Part shown: piece after piece, positions 34,828 to 43,582 of the stretch | Position numbering within the stretch: the stretch's first letter is position 1 | How the letters are laid out: each line of letters opens with the position of its first letter | DNA from: Vibrio sp. Y2-5 | GTDB lineage: Bacteria > Pseudomonadota > Gammaproteobacteria > Enterobacterales > Vibrionaceae | Assembly: GCF_014596725.1 (NCBI RefSeq) | Contig: NZ_JACVEG010000013.1 | Location: 21,441 to 77,043, forward strand | Direction of reading: 5' to 3' | DNA length: 55,603 nucleotides | Notes under the pieces: model-generated | The model's input: only the letters and a program-made list of their open reading frames with translations | What the model was told of the DNA's origin: nothing | Databases searched by the model: none | Made by a program: the position numbers and the translations under genes

Positions 34828-36387
34828 TTACTTCTCGTCAACCACTAGGTCGCCGAAGTAAGGCATTTCCATTGGGTTAACGATGTCTTTCGCGTGTAGA
34901 GTAGACTTCGCACCCCAAGCAAGGTTTTGCCAATGTAGTGGTACGAACGCTGCGTCGTTGTACAGAGTCGCTTCAACTTTCTGTAGCATTGCTGCACGTT
35001 TCGCTGGATCTGTTTCAGTTGCAGACGCTTCAACTAGCTTGTCCACTTCTGGGTTAGAGTAGTGGCCACAGTTGTACTGACCTTTACCAGTCTCTTCGTT
35101 ACGAGTCATGGTTAAGAACTCAGAGAAGTTCGCTGAATCCTCAGTATCTGAGTGCCAACCAATCATTAGCATGTCTGCCGAACATAGGTCGAACTCTGGC
35201 CAGTACTGAGCTTTAGGCATAGTCTTCAGATCAACTTTAATACCAATCTTAGACAGCATTGCAGAAACTGCTTGAGCTACTTTTGCATCGTTCACATAAC
35301 GGTTGTTTGGAGCGATCATAGTAAGCGTGAAGCCTTTCTCGTAACCCGCTTCTTTCATCAGCTCTTTTGCTTTTTTCAGGTCAAAGCGTGGAACCAGTTC
35401 AGGGTTGTAACCTGCGTAACCTTTAGGGCTTTGTTGACCAGCAGCTGTTGCGAAACCTTTCATGATCTTATCAACAATACCTTTGTTGTTAATCGCATGA
35501 ACGATAGCTTGACGTACACGAACATCTTTCAACGCTTCGTTGCTAGATTGGTTCATTTGGAATGTGATGATACGAGTACCTGGAAGCGTGATTAGATCAA
35601 CACCTTTCGCTGATTCAACGCGTTTGTGGTCGTTTGGAGCCACAGGAGCAATCATATCTACATCGCCAGAAAGCAGTGCAGCAACACGAGTTGCGTCTTC
35701 TTTAATTGGCACTAGAGTCAGGTGATCAACGTTACCTTTAGACGCTTTGTCCCAGTAATCGCCAAAACGTTCAAACTCAACTTTTACACCTTGCTCACGT
35801 GCAGTTACGATGAACGGGCCAGTACCTGATACGTGAGTAGAAGCAAATGAGTTACCGTGCTTAACGATTTCGCCTTTCTCTTTACCGTCTTCAGTCTTAC
35901 CTGAATAGAACTTGCTATCCATTGGGAAGATGTAAGTTGCTGATTGAAGAACAAGCGGGTATGCACCTTTTGACACTAGGTCAAAAGTGTAATCATCTAC
36001 TTTAACGATTTTTTCAAACGGTTCGAAAATCGCTTTGAAATCTGGAGAAGCTTGTAGACGGTCGAATGTCCAAACTACGTCGTCAGCCGATAGTTCGTTA
36101 CCAGAATGGAACTTCACACCCTTGCGCAGGTGGAAACGTACTGTTTTGTCGTCAATACGTTCCCATTTTTCCGCTAGGCGAGGTTCAAATTCCAAATCTT
36201 GTGTGTAACGAACTAGTGGATCAAATACCATATGAGACATCTGAAGCGTACCACCTGAAAGTTGCTCATGTGGGTCAAGAGACACTGGGTCTGCGTCGTA
36301 CGCTACTTTGATGTCTGCTGCGCTAGCTGCAAAGCTTAAACCAGCGGCCATTAAAGCTAATGCTAATTTGCTTTTCATGGTTTTCAT
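34828..36387 (-). CDS. Periplasmic peptide-binding protein (SBP family 5)
   Basis: A 519-residue family-5 solute-binding protein. The signal peptide is MKTMKSKLALALMAAGLSFAASA. The mature sequence IKVAYDADPVSLDPHEQLSGGTLQMSHMVFDPLVRYTQDLEFEPRLAEKWE and WTFDRLQ are hallmarks of the DppA/OppA/GsiB group. The start at 36387 follows AAGGAG at eight bases; an upstream ATG adds nine residues. It delivers di- or oligopeptides (or glutathione-like compounds) to the permeases encoded downstream. It lies between the ATPase and permease genes, the same order as E. coli gsiABCD. The ligand is not known. Confidence 0.92.
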   Translation of the reverse strand: MKTMKSKLALALMAAGLSFAASAADIKVAYDADPVSLDPHEQLSGGTLQMSHMVFDPLVRYTQDLEFEPRLAEKWERIDDKTVRFHLRKGVKFHSGNELSADDVVWTFDRLQASPDFKAIFEPFEKIVKVDDYTFDLVSKGAYPLVLQSATYIFPMDSKFYSGKTEDGKEKGEIVKHGNSFASTHVSGTGPFIVTAREQGVKVEFERFGDYWDKASKGNVDHLTLVPIKEDATRVAALLSGDVDMIAPVAPNDHKRVESAKGVDLITLPGTRIITFQMNQSSNEALKDVRVRQAIVHAINNKGIVDKIMKGFATAAGQQSPKGYAGYNPELVPRFDLKKAKELMKEAGYEKGFTLTMIAPNNRYVNDAKVAQAVSAMLSKIGIKVDLKTMPKAQYWPEFDLCSADMLMIGWHSDTEDSANFSEFLTMTRNEETGKGQYNCGHYSNPEVDKLVEASATETDPAKRAAMLQKVEATLYNDAAFVPLHWQNLAWGAKSTLHAKDIVNPMEMPYFGDLVVDEK

Positions 36388-36481
36388 TGCATAACTCCTT
36401 ATGCGGGAATCCAAATCCCTAGTTGTTGTATTTGCTTCTGCTTAAAATGCCAAACAAGAACGTTTGGTAATGGTTACGGCT

Positions 36482-38197
36482 TTAGGCCGTTTTTACTTCT
36501 TCTCTTAATCCTGTGAATTCAGGCATCAAAGAAATCAGTTGTTTACTGTACTCGTGCTGAGGAGAGTTGAAAAGCTGCTCCGTTGGCGCAACTTCCAGTA
36601 AGGTCCCCATTTTCATCACACCAACGCGATCGCACATCTGGCGAATCACAGGTAAATCGTGACTGATAAACAGCATTGTTAGGTTCAGTTCGTCTTGAAG
36701 ATCTTTAAGAAGGTTCAAGATCTGAGCCTGTACAGAAACATCCAGAGCGGATGTCGGTTCATCACAAATCAATAAGCGCGGGCGCGTAGCTAACGCACGA
36801 GCGATAGAAATACGTTGGCGTTGACCACCAGAAAACTCATGCGGATATTTCACGCCAGCCATTTTCCCAAGGCCAACATGCTCTAATAAGTCGTTTACGA
36901 TTTGACGTGTTTCCGCTTCACCACTGGTTAACTTGTGGAAACGGATAGGCTCTGCAACGATATCAAAAATCTTCATACGCGGGTTCATCGACGTATAAGG
37001 GTTCTGGAATACCATCTGCATTTGACGACGCATAGGACGGCGTTCTTTTTCAGATTTCAGAGCGGTTAGGTCAATACCTTCAAAGGTCACACGACCATCA
37101 TTCGGTTGGTAAAGGCCTGCGATAACACGCGCTATAGTTGACTTACCTGAACCCGATTCGCCAACCAAACCAAAGGTTTCTCCTTCAAACACTTCAAAAC
37201 TTACATCGTTTGAAGCTTGAACATATTCACGGCGGCTTTCGAATAAAGAATCTTTGGTTACAAAACGCAAGTTAACGTTTTCTACCTTCAGCAACGGACC
37301 AGTGTACGCTCGGTCGTCCTGACTTCTACCTAACCAGTGATTTTTAATATCAATCGACTTGGTCTCTTCCGCTTGCTCGATATAGGTCACGAGCGGGAAG
37401 CGATCGAGCTTCCTGTCAGAACGCGGTACAGCCGAAATCAAACTGCGCGTATATTTGTGATCAGGATTACCAAGCACTTTCGCCGTTGGACCAAATTCAA
37501 CCAGATCACCACGATACATAACCGCTACGCGATCGGTAACGTTAGATACAACCCCCATATCGTGCGTGACCAACATACAACCTACGTTGTTCTTGATACA
37601 TAACTCACGAATAAGACTTAGGATTTGATCCTGAATAGAAACATCCAACGCCGTTGTTGGTTCATCTGCGATAATCAGATCAGGTTCACCCGCAAGAGCA
37701 ATAGCAATAACAACACGTTGACGCATGCCGCCTGAGAACTGATGAGGATACTGTTTAAGACGGTTTTCTGGCTGAGGAATACCCACTTGATTCATTAAAG
37801 AAAGAGCGCGTTGATAAGCTTCTTCATCTGAAACCTTCATATTGGCATGAATGGTTTCTGTTAGCTGATGCTCAACGGTAAATAGCGGGTTCAAAGACGT
37901 CATTGGGTCTTGGAAAATAAAGCCAATTTTAGAACCACGCACTTTGCGCATTTTCTCAGGTGATAAACCGGAAATTTTTTCACCATCTAGGAAAACTTCA
38001 CCACCAGCGATCGTGCCTGGAGGGCTAAGCAAATCAATAACAGCATTACCAACGGTAGACTTACCCGCACCAGATTCGCCAACCACACCGACAATTTCAC
38101 CGCGCTCAATGTTGAACGAAAGTGACTTTACTGCCGCATGCACACCGTGACGCGAAGGATATTCAATACGAAGGTTTTTTACTTCTAAAAGTGACAT
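36482..38197 (-). CDS. Duplicated-domain ABC ATPase of the peptide transporter (DppD-DppF fusion, GsiA/YejF type)
   Basis: A 571-residue protein with two complete ATPase domains. Domain 1 (about residues 1-265) has Walker A GESGAGKST, signature FSGGMRQRVVIAIALA and Walker B LIIADEPTTALD. Domain 2 (about 300-571) has GESGSGKST, FSGGQRQRISIARALA and LLICDEPTSALD. Each carries the C-terminal peptide-transporter extension with DHKYTRSLISAVPR or HEYSKQLISLMPE. It energises the peptide permease encoded downstream and is the first gene of the operon, 94 bases before the binding-protein gene. Both halves keep intact catalytic motifs. Confidence 0.93.
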   Translation of the reverse strand: MSLLEVKNLRIEYPSRHGVHAAVKSLSFNIERGEIVGVVGESGAGKSTVGNAVIDLLSPPGTIAGGEVFLDGEKISGLSPEKMRKVRGSKIGFIFQDPMTSLNPLFTVEHQLTETIHANMKVSDEEAYQRALSLMNQVGIPQPENRLKQYPHQFSGGMRQRVVIAIALAGEPDLIIADEPTTALDVSIQDQILSLIRELCIKNNVGCMLVTHDMGVVSNVTDRVAVMYRGDLVEFGPTAKVLGNPDHKYTRSLISAVPRSDRKLDRFPLVTYIEQAEETKSIDIKNHWLGRSQDDRAYTGPLLKVENVNLRFVTKDSLFESRREYVQASNDVSFEVFEGETFGLVGESGSGKSTIARVIAGLYQPNDGRVTFEGIDLTALKSEKERRPMRRQMQMVFQNPYTSMNPRMKIFDIVAEPIRFHKLTSGEAETRQIVNDLLEHVGLGKMAGVKYPHEFSGGQRQRISIARALATRPRLLICDEPTSALDVSVQAQILNLLKDLQDELNLTMLFISHDLPVIRQMCDRVGVMKMGTLLEVAPTEQLFNSPQHEYSKQLISLMPEFTGLREEVKTA

Positions 38198-38990
38198 TTA
38201 CACCAGACCTCTACTGCTCGGCAGTTTTCTGCCCTGTCTGCGCCTCATACCTCAGTGAAAAATACGAGTAATATGAAGACAAGTGAATCCATTCTTGTCA
38301 GTACAAAATTCTGACAATTTACAAGCCCATCAATTTGGCAAATATTTCACAGAAAAGCAACAAAGATAGGATAAAAAGTCGATAAAAAACGAATTTAAAG
38401 CACTATTATCGAATTTGTATGCACCATAATTGCACATAACAATGGTTTGACCATTCATCTAGCACGTAAAATATTACCGAGCAACTTAGCCTTAAAAACT
38501 GTAAAGACACAAATTAGCCATACAATCTAAAATCAAAGCAGTGAATAATAAATCAATTTTTAGCAGCGATAATCCGTTAACAAAATAGAAACAAAAATAG
38601 AAATCATAGAGAAAGATAAAATTAATGACTAAATAAAAATCAAACAGTAGTCATTACGTCGAAACACAGATCACAAACACAGGCGTTTGTTCCAAATAAT
38701 TTCATTCACATAAATTGCAAATTTAGTCACTTTTAAATTACGACACCCATTTTTGTACAAAATACACGCACTTATACTCTAGATGATTTTTACCCGGCGC
38801 AAGAAATGCCCCCTAAGAATTTGAAACGTGTCCCACCGTTTAGTCAAAGAAATTACAAAAACATCATTAAAGCATCCCTTTCATCATTATTTTTCTTCAA
38901 GACGCAAAAAGTCCTCATTTCTGATAAGTCTTTATCTTTATATAGTGATTGGTGAAAATCAGGCCCTTAAATATCACACGCCCCTCATTC
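38198..38990. other. AT-rich gene-free stretch upstream of the peptide transporter
   Basis: Nearly 800 bp with very high A+T and no ORF of note on either strand. It must contain the promoter of the ATPase gene near its left end. The right end (about 38944-38990) has GGTGAA, ATCAGGC and CCCC blocks, in the same order as the decayed tRNA units that follow, so it may be an older, further decayed copy. I see no RNA gene, terminator or insertion sequence in the central part. Confidence 0.5.
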
Positions 38991-39230
38991 GTTCGAATCT
39001 GTGAATTAGAATGTGAATTTTAAATGTAAGGAAGCCTCAGTCGTTCCAGTGAGGTTTTATCTAGTGCGTGGTGAAGAGCCAGATCTGAACATCAGGCAAA
39101 CCCCATCCTGTTCGAATCTGTGAATTAGAATAGTAAATTTTAGATGTAAAAAAGCCCCAGTCGTTCCAGTGAGGTTTTATATATTGCGCGGTGAAGAGCC
39201 AGATCCTGAACATCAGGCGAACCCCGCTCT
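38991..39230 (-). pseudogene. Two decayed tandem copies of the tRNA-Pro 3' end plus operon terminator
   Basis: Units start at 38991 and 39110 with GTTCGAATCTGTGAATTAG and are 119 and 121 bp long. Each holds a damaged terminator arm (AAGCCCCAGTCGTTCCAGTG at 39152-39171 and its counterpart at 39032-39051), then GGTGAAGAGCCAGATC and CATCAGGC. On the minus strand the unit reads GGGGTTCG, an insertion, then CTCTTCACCG, the T-loop and 3' acceptor of tRNA-Pro, but without a foldable 5' half. They are remnants of former array units. Confidence 0.7.
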
Positions 39231-39255
39231 GTTCGAATACTGAAACTCTGGATGT

Positions 39256-39285
39256 AAAAAAGCCCCAGTCTTTCGACTGAGGCTT
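39256..39285 (-). terminator. Terminator of the tRNA array
   Basis: On the minus strand, AAGCCTCAGTC pairs with GACTGGGGCTT (one G-U pair) around GAAA, followed by TTTTTT. It is nine bases after the last tRNA-Pro and is intact, unlike the two copies further on. Confidence 0.9.
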
Positions 39286-39293
39286 AATTGTAG

Positions 39294-39370
<77 letters not shown>

Positions 39371-39424
39371 ACGAATGTTTTATCTTGAATTTCACAAGAA
39401 AGGGAACCGAGGTTACCTGAATAA

Positions 39425-39501
39425 TGGGGTGGCCAACGAGGCTTGAACTCGCGACAACCGGAACCACAATCCGGGACTCTACCAACTGAGCTATGGCCAC
39501 C
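39425..39501 (-). tRNA. tRNA-His(GTG), copy 1, variant at position 37
   Basis: A 77-base gene including the extra 5' G(-1) and encoded CCA, with anticodon GTG. The anticodon loop is TTGTGGT, where the other copies have an A after the anticodon: plus-strand base 39464 changes A37 to G37. All stems otherwise pair. Confidence 0.93.
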
Positions 39502-39509
39502 AAAATTAG

Positions 39510-39586
<77 letters not shown>

Positions 39587-39641
39587 ACGAATGTTTTATC
39601 TCGAATTTCATCAAGAAAGGGAACCGAAGTTACCAGAATAA

Positions 39642-39718
39642 TGGGGTGGCCAACGAGGCTTGAACTCGCGACAACCGGAATCACACTCCGGGACTCTACC
39701 AACTGAGCTATGGCCACC
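39642..39718 (-). tRNA. tRNA-His(GTG), copy 2, variant at position 32
   Basis: A 77-base gene with anticodon GTG. The loop is GTGTGAT, where the others have T at position 32 (plus-strand base 39686). G32 is unusual because position 32 is nearly always a pyrimidine. The rest is intact. Confidence 0.92.
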
Positions 39719-39726
39719 AAAATTAG

Positions 39727-39803
<77 letters not shown>

Positions 39804-39858
39804 ACGAATGTTTTATCTCGAATTTCATCAAGAAAGGGAACCGAAGTTACCAGAATAA

Positions 39859-39935
39859 TGGGGTGGCCAACGAGGCTTGAACTCGCGACAACCGGAATCA
39901 CAATCCGGGACTCTACCAACTGAGCTATGGCCACC
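39859..39935 (-). tRNA. tRNA-His(GTG), copy 3
   Basis: A 77-base gene with loop TTGTGAT (anticodon GTG), G(-1) present and encoded CCA. This is the majority sequence of the array. Confidence 0.95.
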
Positions 39936-39943
39936 AAAATTAG

Positions 39944-40020
<77 letters not shown>

Positions 40021-40075
40021 ACGAATGTTTTATCTCGAATTTCATCAAGAATGGGAACCGAAGTTACCAGAATAA

Positions 40076-40152
40076 TGGGGTGGCCAACGAGGCTTGAACT
40101 CGCGACAACCGGAATCACAATCCGGGACTCTACCAACTGAGCTATGGCCACC
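40076..40152 (-). tRNA. tRNA-His(GTG), copy 4
   Basis: Majority tRNA-His sequence, with anticodon GTG and encoded CCA. Confidence 0.95.
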
Positions 40153-40160
40153 AAAATTAG

Positions 40161-40237
<77 letters not shown>

Positions 40238-40292
40238 ACGAATGTTTTATCTCGAATGTCATGAAGAAAGGGAACCGAAGTTACCAGAATAA

Positions 40293-40369
40293 TGGGGTGG
40301 CCAACGAGGCTTGAACTCGCGACAACCGGAATCACAATCCGGGACTCTACCAACTGAGCTATGGCCACC
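40293..40369 (-). tRNA. tRNA-His(GTG), copy 5 (first His of array)
   Basis: Majority tRNA-His sequence, with anticodon GTG. It follows tRNA-Arg by 42 bases, a different spacer from the repeated one. Confidence 0.95.
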
Positions 40370-40411
40370 ACTGTTTTTGCCAATTCACTTACAATCCCGT
40401 AAGCATCCGGA

Positions 40412-40488
<77 letters not shown>

Positions 40489-40509
40489 ATGCCCTATCGG
40501 CGGAGTGGA

Positions 40510-40538
40510 ATAATACGTAGTTCACACTATGTCGTCTA
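40510..40538 (-). promoter_or_regulatory. Predicted promoter of the tRNA array
   Basis: On the minus strand, TAGACG (-35), a 17-bp spacer and TATTAT (-10) are followed by a GC-rich discriminator region (CCACTCCGCCG), as expected for a stringently controlled stable-RNA promoter. Confidence 0.65.
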
Positions 40539-40578
40539 GTATTTTTTCAACTTTTTTTGCCGTTTGGTGGCTTTTTCG

Positions 40579-40615
40579 TCACATCCTTGTAGCTATTACC
40601 ACAATAAGGATGTGA
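40579..40615. promoter_or_regulatory. Perfect 10-bp inverted repeat between the tRNA promoter and cytochrome c5
   Basis: TCACATCCTT and AAGGATGTGA flank a 17-base centre. There is no T-run on either strand, so it is not an obvious terminator. It could be an operator for either divergent unit or the end of an undetected transcript. Confidence 0.45.
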
Positions 40616-40666
40616 CTAAGACCTTGAAGATCGCAACTTGTTGTTTATTGCAACAACTTATCGGGA

Positions 40667-40672
40667 TATAAT
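40667..40672 (+). promoter_or_regulatory. Candidate -10 box of the cytochrome c5 gene
   Basis: A perfect TATAAT lies 133 bp upstream of the start codon. A TTGTTT 20 bp upstream is the only -35 candidate and is spaced too far, so the assignment is tentative. Confidence 0.35.
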
Positions 40673-40804
40673 CACTCACTGTTTACATTGATTTAACAGC
40701 AAAGTTAACTTAACAAACAAACTAAGTTGCTTTAAATCGCCCTACTCTAAATATAAATAGGTAAGCAGCACTTACCTTCGGAATGTAAAGTGAGTTTATA
40801 GGAT

Positions 40805-41206
40805 ATGTCTCGATCACTCTTAAGCGTATTGTTCGCTGCTCTAACTTTTTCTACTGCAGCACTAGCAACTAGCCAAGCTGATTATGATGCTATTGCTGAA
40901 CGAATTAAACCCGTTGGTGGTGTTTACCTAGCTGGCAGTGAGCCTGTTTCTGCTGAACCATCGGGCCCTCGTGACGGTGCAAAAGTCTACGGTACTTTCT
41001 GTATCGCTTGTCACGCCTCTGGAGTAAGTGGCGCTCCAATTAAAGGCAACGCTGATCAATGGGCACCGCGAATTGCTCAAGGTATCGATGTATTGAAAAC
41101 CCATGCAATCAACGGTTTCAACATGATGCCACCTAAAGGAACCTGTATGGACTGTTCTGACGATGAAATCGTTGCAGCCATTGAACACATGATTGAAGGT
41201 TTGTAA
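40805..41206 (+). CDS. Periplasmic cytochrome c5
   Basis: A 133-residue monohaem c-type cytochrome. The signal peptide ends near residue 21 (AALA before TSQAD). The haem-binding CIACH is at 66-70 in YGTFCIACHASGVSGAPIKGN, the distal Met lies in GFNMMPPKG, and there is the extra CMDC pair typical of cytochrome c5. It carries electrons in the periplasm, probably to terminal oxidases or peroxidases. The gene stands alone between the tRNA array and the convergent rep gene; a strong terminator follows. Confidence 0.93.
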   Translation: MSRSLLSVLFAALTFSTAALATSQADYDAIAERIKPVGGVYLAGSEPVSAEPSGPRDGAKVYGTFCIACHASGVSGAPIKGNADQWAPRIAQGIDVLKTHAINGFNMMPPKGTCMDCSDDEIVAAIEHMIEGL

Positions 41207-41240
41207 TCTCTTTCTCTATATCAAACACTTTCTATGTAAG

Positions 41241-41270
41241 AAGGGCTTGGTGAATACCAAGCCCTTCTTC
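41241..41270 (+). terminator. Terminator of the cytochrome c5 gene
   Basis: AAGGGCTTGG / CCAAGCCCTT with a six-base loop is followed by CTTCTTTTC. It is convergent with the end of rep. Confidence 0.88.
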
Positions 41271-41292
41271 TTTTCTTCCTTCGTCGCGCAAT

Positions 41293-43308
41293 TTACTTTT
41301 TAAACATGGCTCGTAAATTAGCAATATGTGCTTGTCCTTTTGCCATGCGCTCTTCTGCTGATTGCGGCTTTTTCTTGCTTTCCCATTCCACATCATCAAA
41401 CGGCAGTTCGTCCAAGAAGCGACTTTGCGTCGGCTTTATCAGTTCTCCGAACTGGCGGCGTTCTTTACACATAATAAAAGTCAGCTCTCGCTGCGCACGA
41501 GTAATACCTACGTACATTAAGCGACGCTCTTCTTCTACATTGTCTTCATCAATGCTGGTTTGATGCGGCAGAATACCTTCTTCCGAACCAAGCAGGTACA
41601 CATACGGAAATTCAAGACCTTTAGACGCATGTAAAGTCATCAGTTGCACCGCGTCACTATCATCGCTGTCTTCCCCACGTTCCATCATGTCACGTAGAGT
41701 TAATCGCTGTACCACCTCTTTCAGTGTTTTCTCTTCTTTATCTGGATTGTCCCCTTCTAAGTCGGCGACTATCCAAGAGTAAAGATCAGAGACGTTCTTC
41801 ATGCGCATCTCTGCCGCTTTAGGGCTTGATGAGGTTTCATACAACCAATCTTCGTAGTTGATATCACGAACCAGTGAACGTACCGCCTCTACCGTATTAC
41901 CTCGTTCCGCATTATCAGCGATCGCGACCAACCACTGAGTAAAACGCTGTAAGTTCTCAAGACCTCTTCCCGATAAATGCTGTTCTAGACCCAGTTCAAA
42001 ACTAGCTGCAAACAAACTTTTGCCTCGCATATTGGCATAGCTGCCCAGTTTTTCGAGTGTTACTGGACCAATTTCTCGGCGAGGTGTGTTAACGATACGT
42101 AAGAATGCGTTGTCATCATCTGGATTCACCAACACTCGTAGATAAGCCATGATGTCTTTGATTTCAGCACGAGCGAAAAACGATGTTCCACCGGAGATTT
42201 TGTAGGGAACCCGGTTTTGCGTCAGATACTTTTCTATCAATCGTGACTGGTGATTACCGCGATACAGAATGGAATAGTCCCTGTACTCGGTTCTATTTAG
42301 GAACTTATGAGCAATGATTTCAGCCGTTACACGTTCAGCTTCATGCTCATCGTTTTTCGCCAAAATGACTTTGAGCTTTTCCCCATCGGGGATCTCAGAG
42401 AACAGCGATTTCTCATAGACGTGCGGGTTATTCGCGATCAGGATGTTGGCAGCACGAAGAATCCGGCTGGTTGAACGGTAGTTTTGCTCCAACTTGATCA
42501 GTTTCAAGTTGGGAAAATCTTGGCCAAGCAAAACCAAGTTCTGTGGTTTCGCTCCGCGCCATGAATAGATGGACTGATCATCATCACCAACGACGGTAAG
42601 GCGGGCGCGCTCACCCACTAACAGTTTCACCAGCTCATACTGACTTGAGTTGGTATCTTGGTATTCATCAACCAACAAATAGCGAATACGATTTTGCCAG
42701 CGTTGACGTACTTCTTCATTACCACGCAAAAGCATTACAGGCATAAGAATCAAATCATCAAAATCCAAAGCGTTATAAGCACGCATCTGGGTCTGATACA
42801 TCTCAAAACAGAAAGCAAACAGCTGCATCTGTTCACCTTGAGCAATTGCTTTGGCATGATCTGGCGTAATCATGTCATTTTTCCAATTGGAAATGGTACT
42901 CATCAACTGGCGCAACAAGTCTTTGTCGCCATCTAACTGCTTTTCCGTTAACTCTTTAAGCAACGCCAACTGATCTTGGTCGTCAAATAGAGAGAAGCCT
43001 GCTTTCAAACCTAGGTGCTTGAACTCACGACGAATGATATTCAACCCTAATGTATGGAAGGTCGAAACCATCAAACCCCGAGACTCTTGGCGTCCCAATG
43101 TCTGTCCTACACGCTCTTTCATTTCGCGTGCGGCCTTATTAGTAAAGGTTACCGCTGCAATATTGCGCGCTTTATAGCCACATTGTTGGACTAAGTAGGC
43201 TATTTTATTAGTGATTACACGAGTTTTACCTGAACCTGCGCCCGCTAAAACCAAGCAAGGGCCAGATACATACTTTACGGCTTCGTCTTGTCGTGGGTTC
43301 AGCTTCAT
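41293..43308 (-). CDS. rep: ATP-dependent DNA helicase Rep
   Basis: A 671-residue SF1A helicase that helps replication forks pass bound proteins. It begins MKLNPRQDEAVKYVSGPCLVLAGAGSGKTRVITNKI and has the Rep/UvrD motifs VDEYQDTNSSQYEL, GDDDQSIYSWRGAKPQN, EQNYRST and LMTLHASKGLEFPYVYLLG, followed by the Rep-type C-terminus VEWESKKKPQSAEERMAKGQ. The length matches E. coli Rep (673). It is a paralogue of uvrD at 14982-17156; the shorter form lacking the Tudor-like tail distinguishes it. Confidence 0.97.
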   Translation of the reverse strand: MKLNPRQDEAVKYVSGPCLVLAGAGSGKTRVITNKIAYLVQQCGYKARNIAAVTFTNKAAREMKERVGQTLGRQESRGLMVSTFHTLGLNIIRREFKHLGLKAGFSLFDDQDQLALLKELTEKQLDGDKDLLRQLMSTISNWKNDMITPDHAKAIAQGEQMQLFAFCFEMYQTQMRAYNALDFDDLILMPVMLLRGNEEVRQRWQNRIRYLLVDEYQDTNSSQYELVKLLVGERARLTVVGDDDQSIYSWRGAKPQNLVLLGQDFPNLKLIKLEQNYRSTSRILRAANILIANNPHVYEKSLFSEIPDGEKLKVILAKNDEHEAERVTAEIIAHKFLNRTEYRDYSILYRGNHQSRLIEKYLTQNRVPYKISGGTSFFARAEIKDIMAYLRVLVNPDDDNAFLRIVNTPRREIGPVTLEKLGSYANMRGKSLFAASFELGLEQHLSGRGLENLQRFTQWLVAIADNAERGNTVEAVRSLVRDINYEDWLYETSSSPKAAEMRMKNVSDLYSWIVADLEGDNPDKEEKTLKEVVQRLTLRDMMERGEDSDDSDAVQLMTLHASKGLEFPYVYLLGSEEGILPHQTSIDEDNVEEERRLMYVGITRAQRELTFIMCKERRQFGELIKPTQSRFLDELPFDDVEWESKKKPQSAEERMAKGQAHIANLRAMFKK

Positions 43309-43582
43309 AGTGTTCTCAAGTCAAATAAATTAAGGCCGCTTATGATAATCCGCATAAGCGATGAATTCCAACTAAGTTAAAAGTGTAACTATTTGTCATT
43401 TTATTGCACAGCTGTATTGCAAACAAAGTGCATCGTTGCGCATAATACCGCCAACTTATAATTTTATACTTTCCCGAGGAAGAATATCTCCCCCCGGGTT
43501 TACTCGTTAGCATACGTGTTTAATAGTTTGATTCGAAAATAATTAACGAACAAGCCAACACGAACTTGGAGCTCTGAACCGA

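Noticed and set aside
38198..38990. Possible insertion sequence or horizontally acquired remnant in the AT-rich stretch
   Set aside because: No terminal inverted repeats, transposase fragments or target-site duplication could be seen; low GC alone is not enough.
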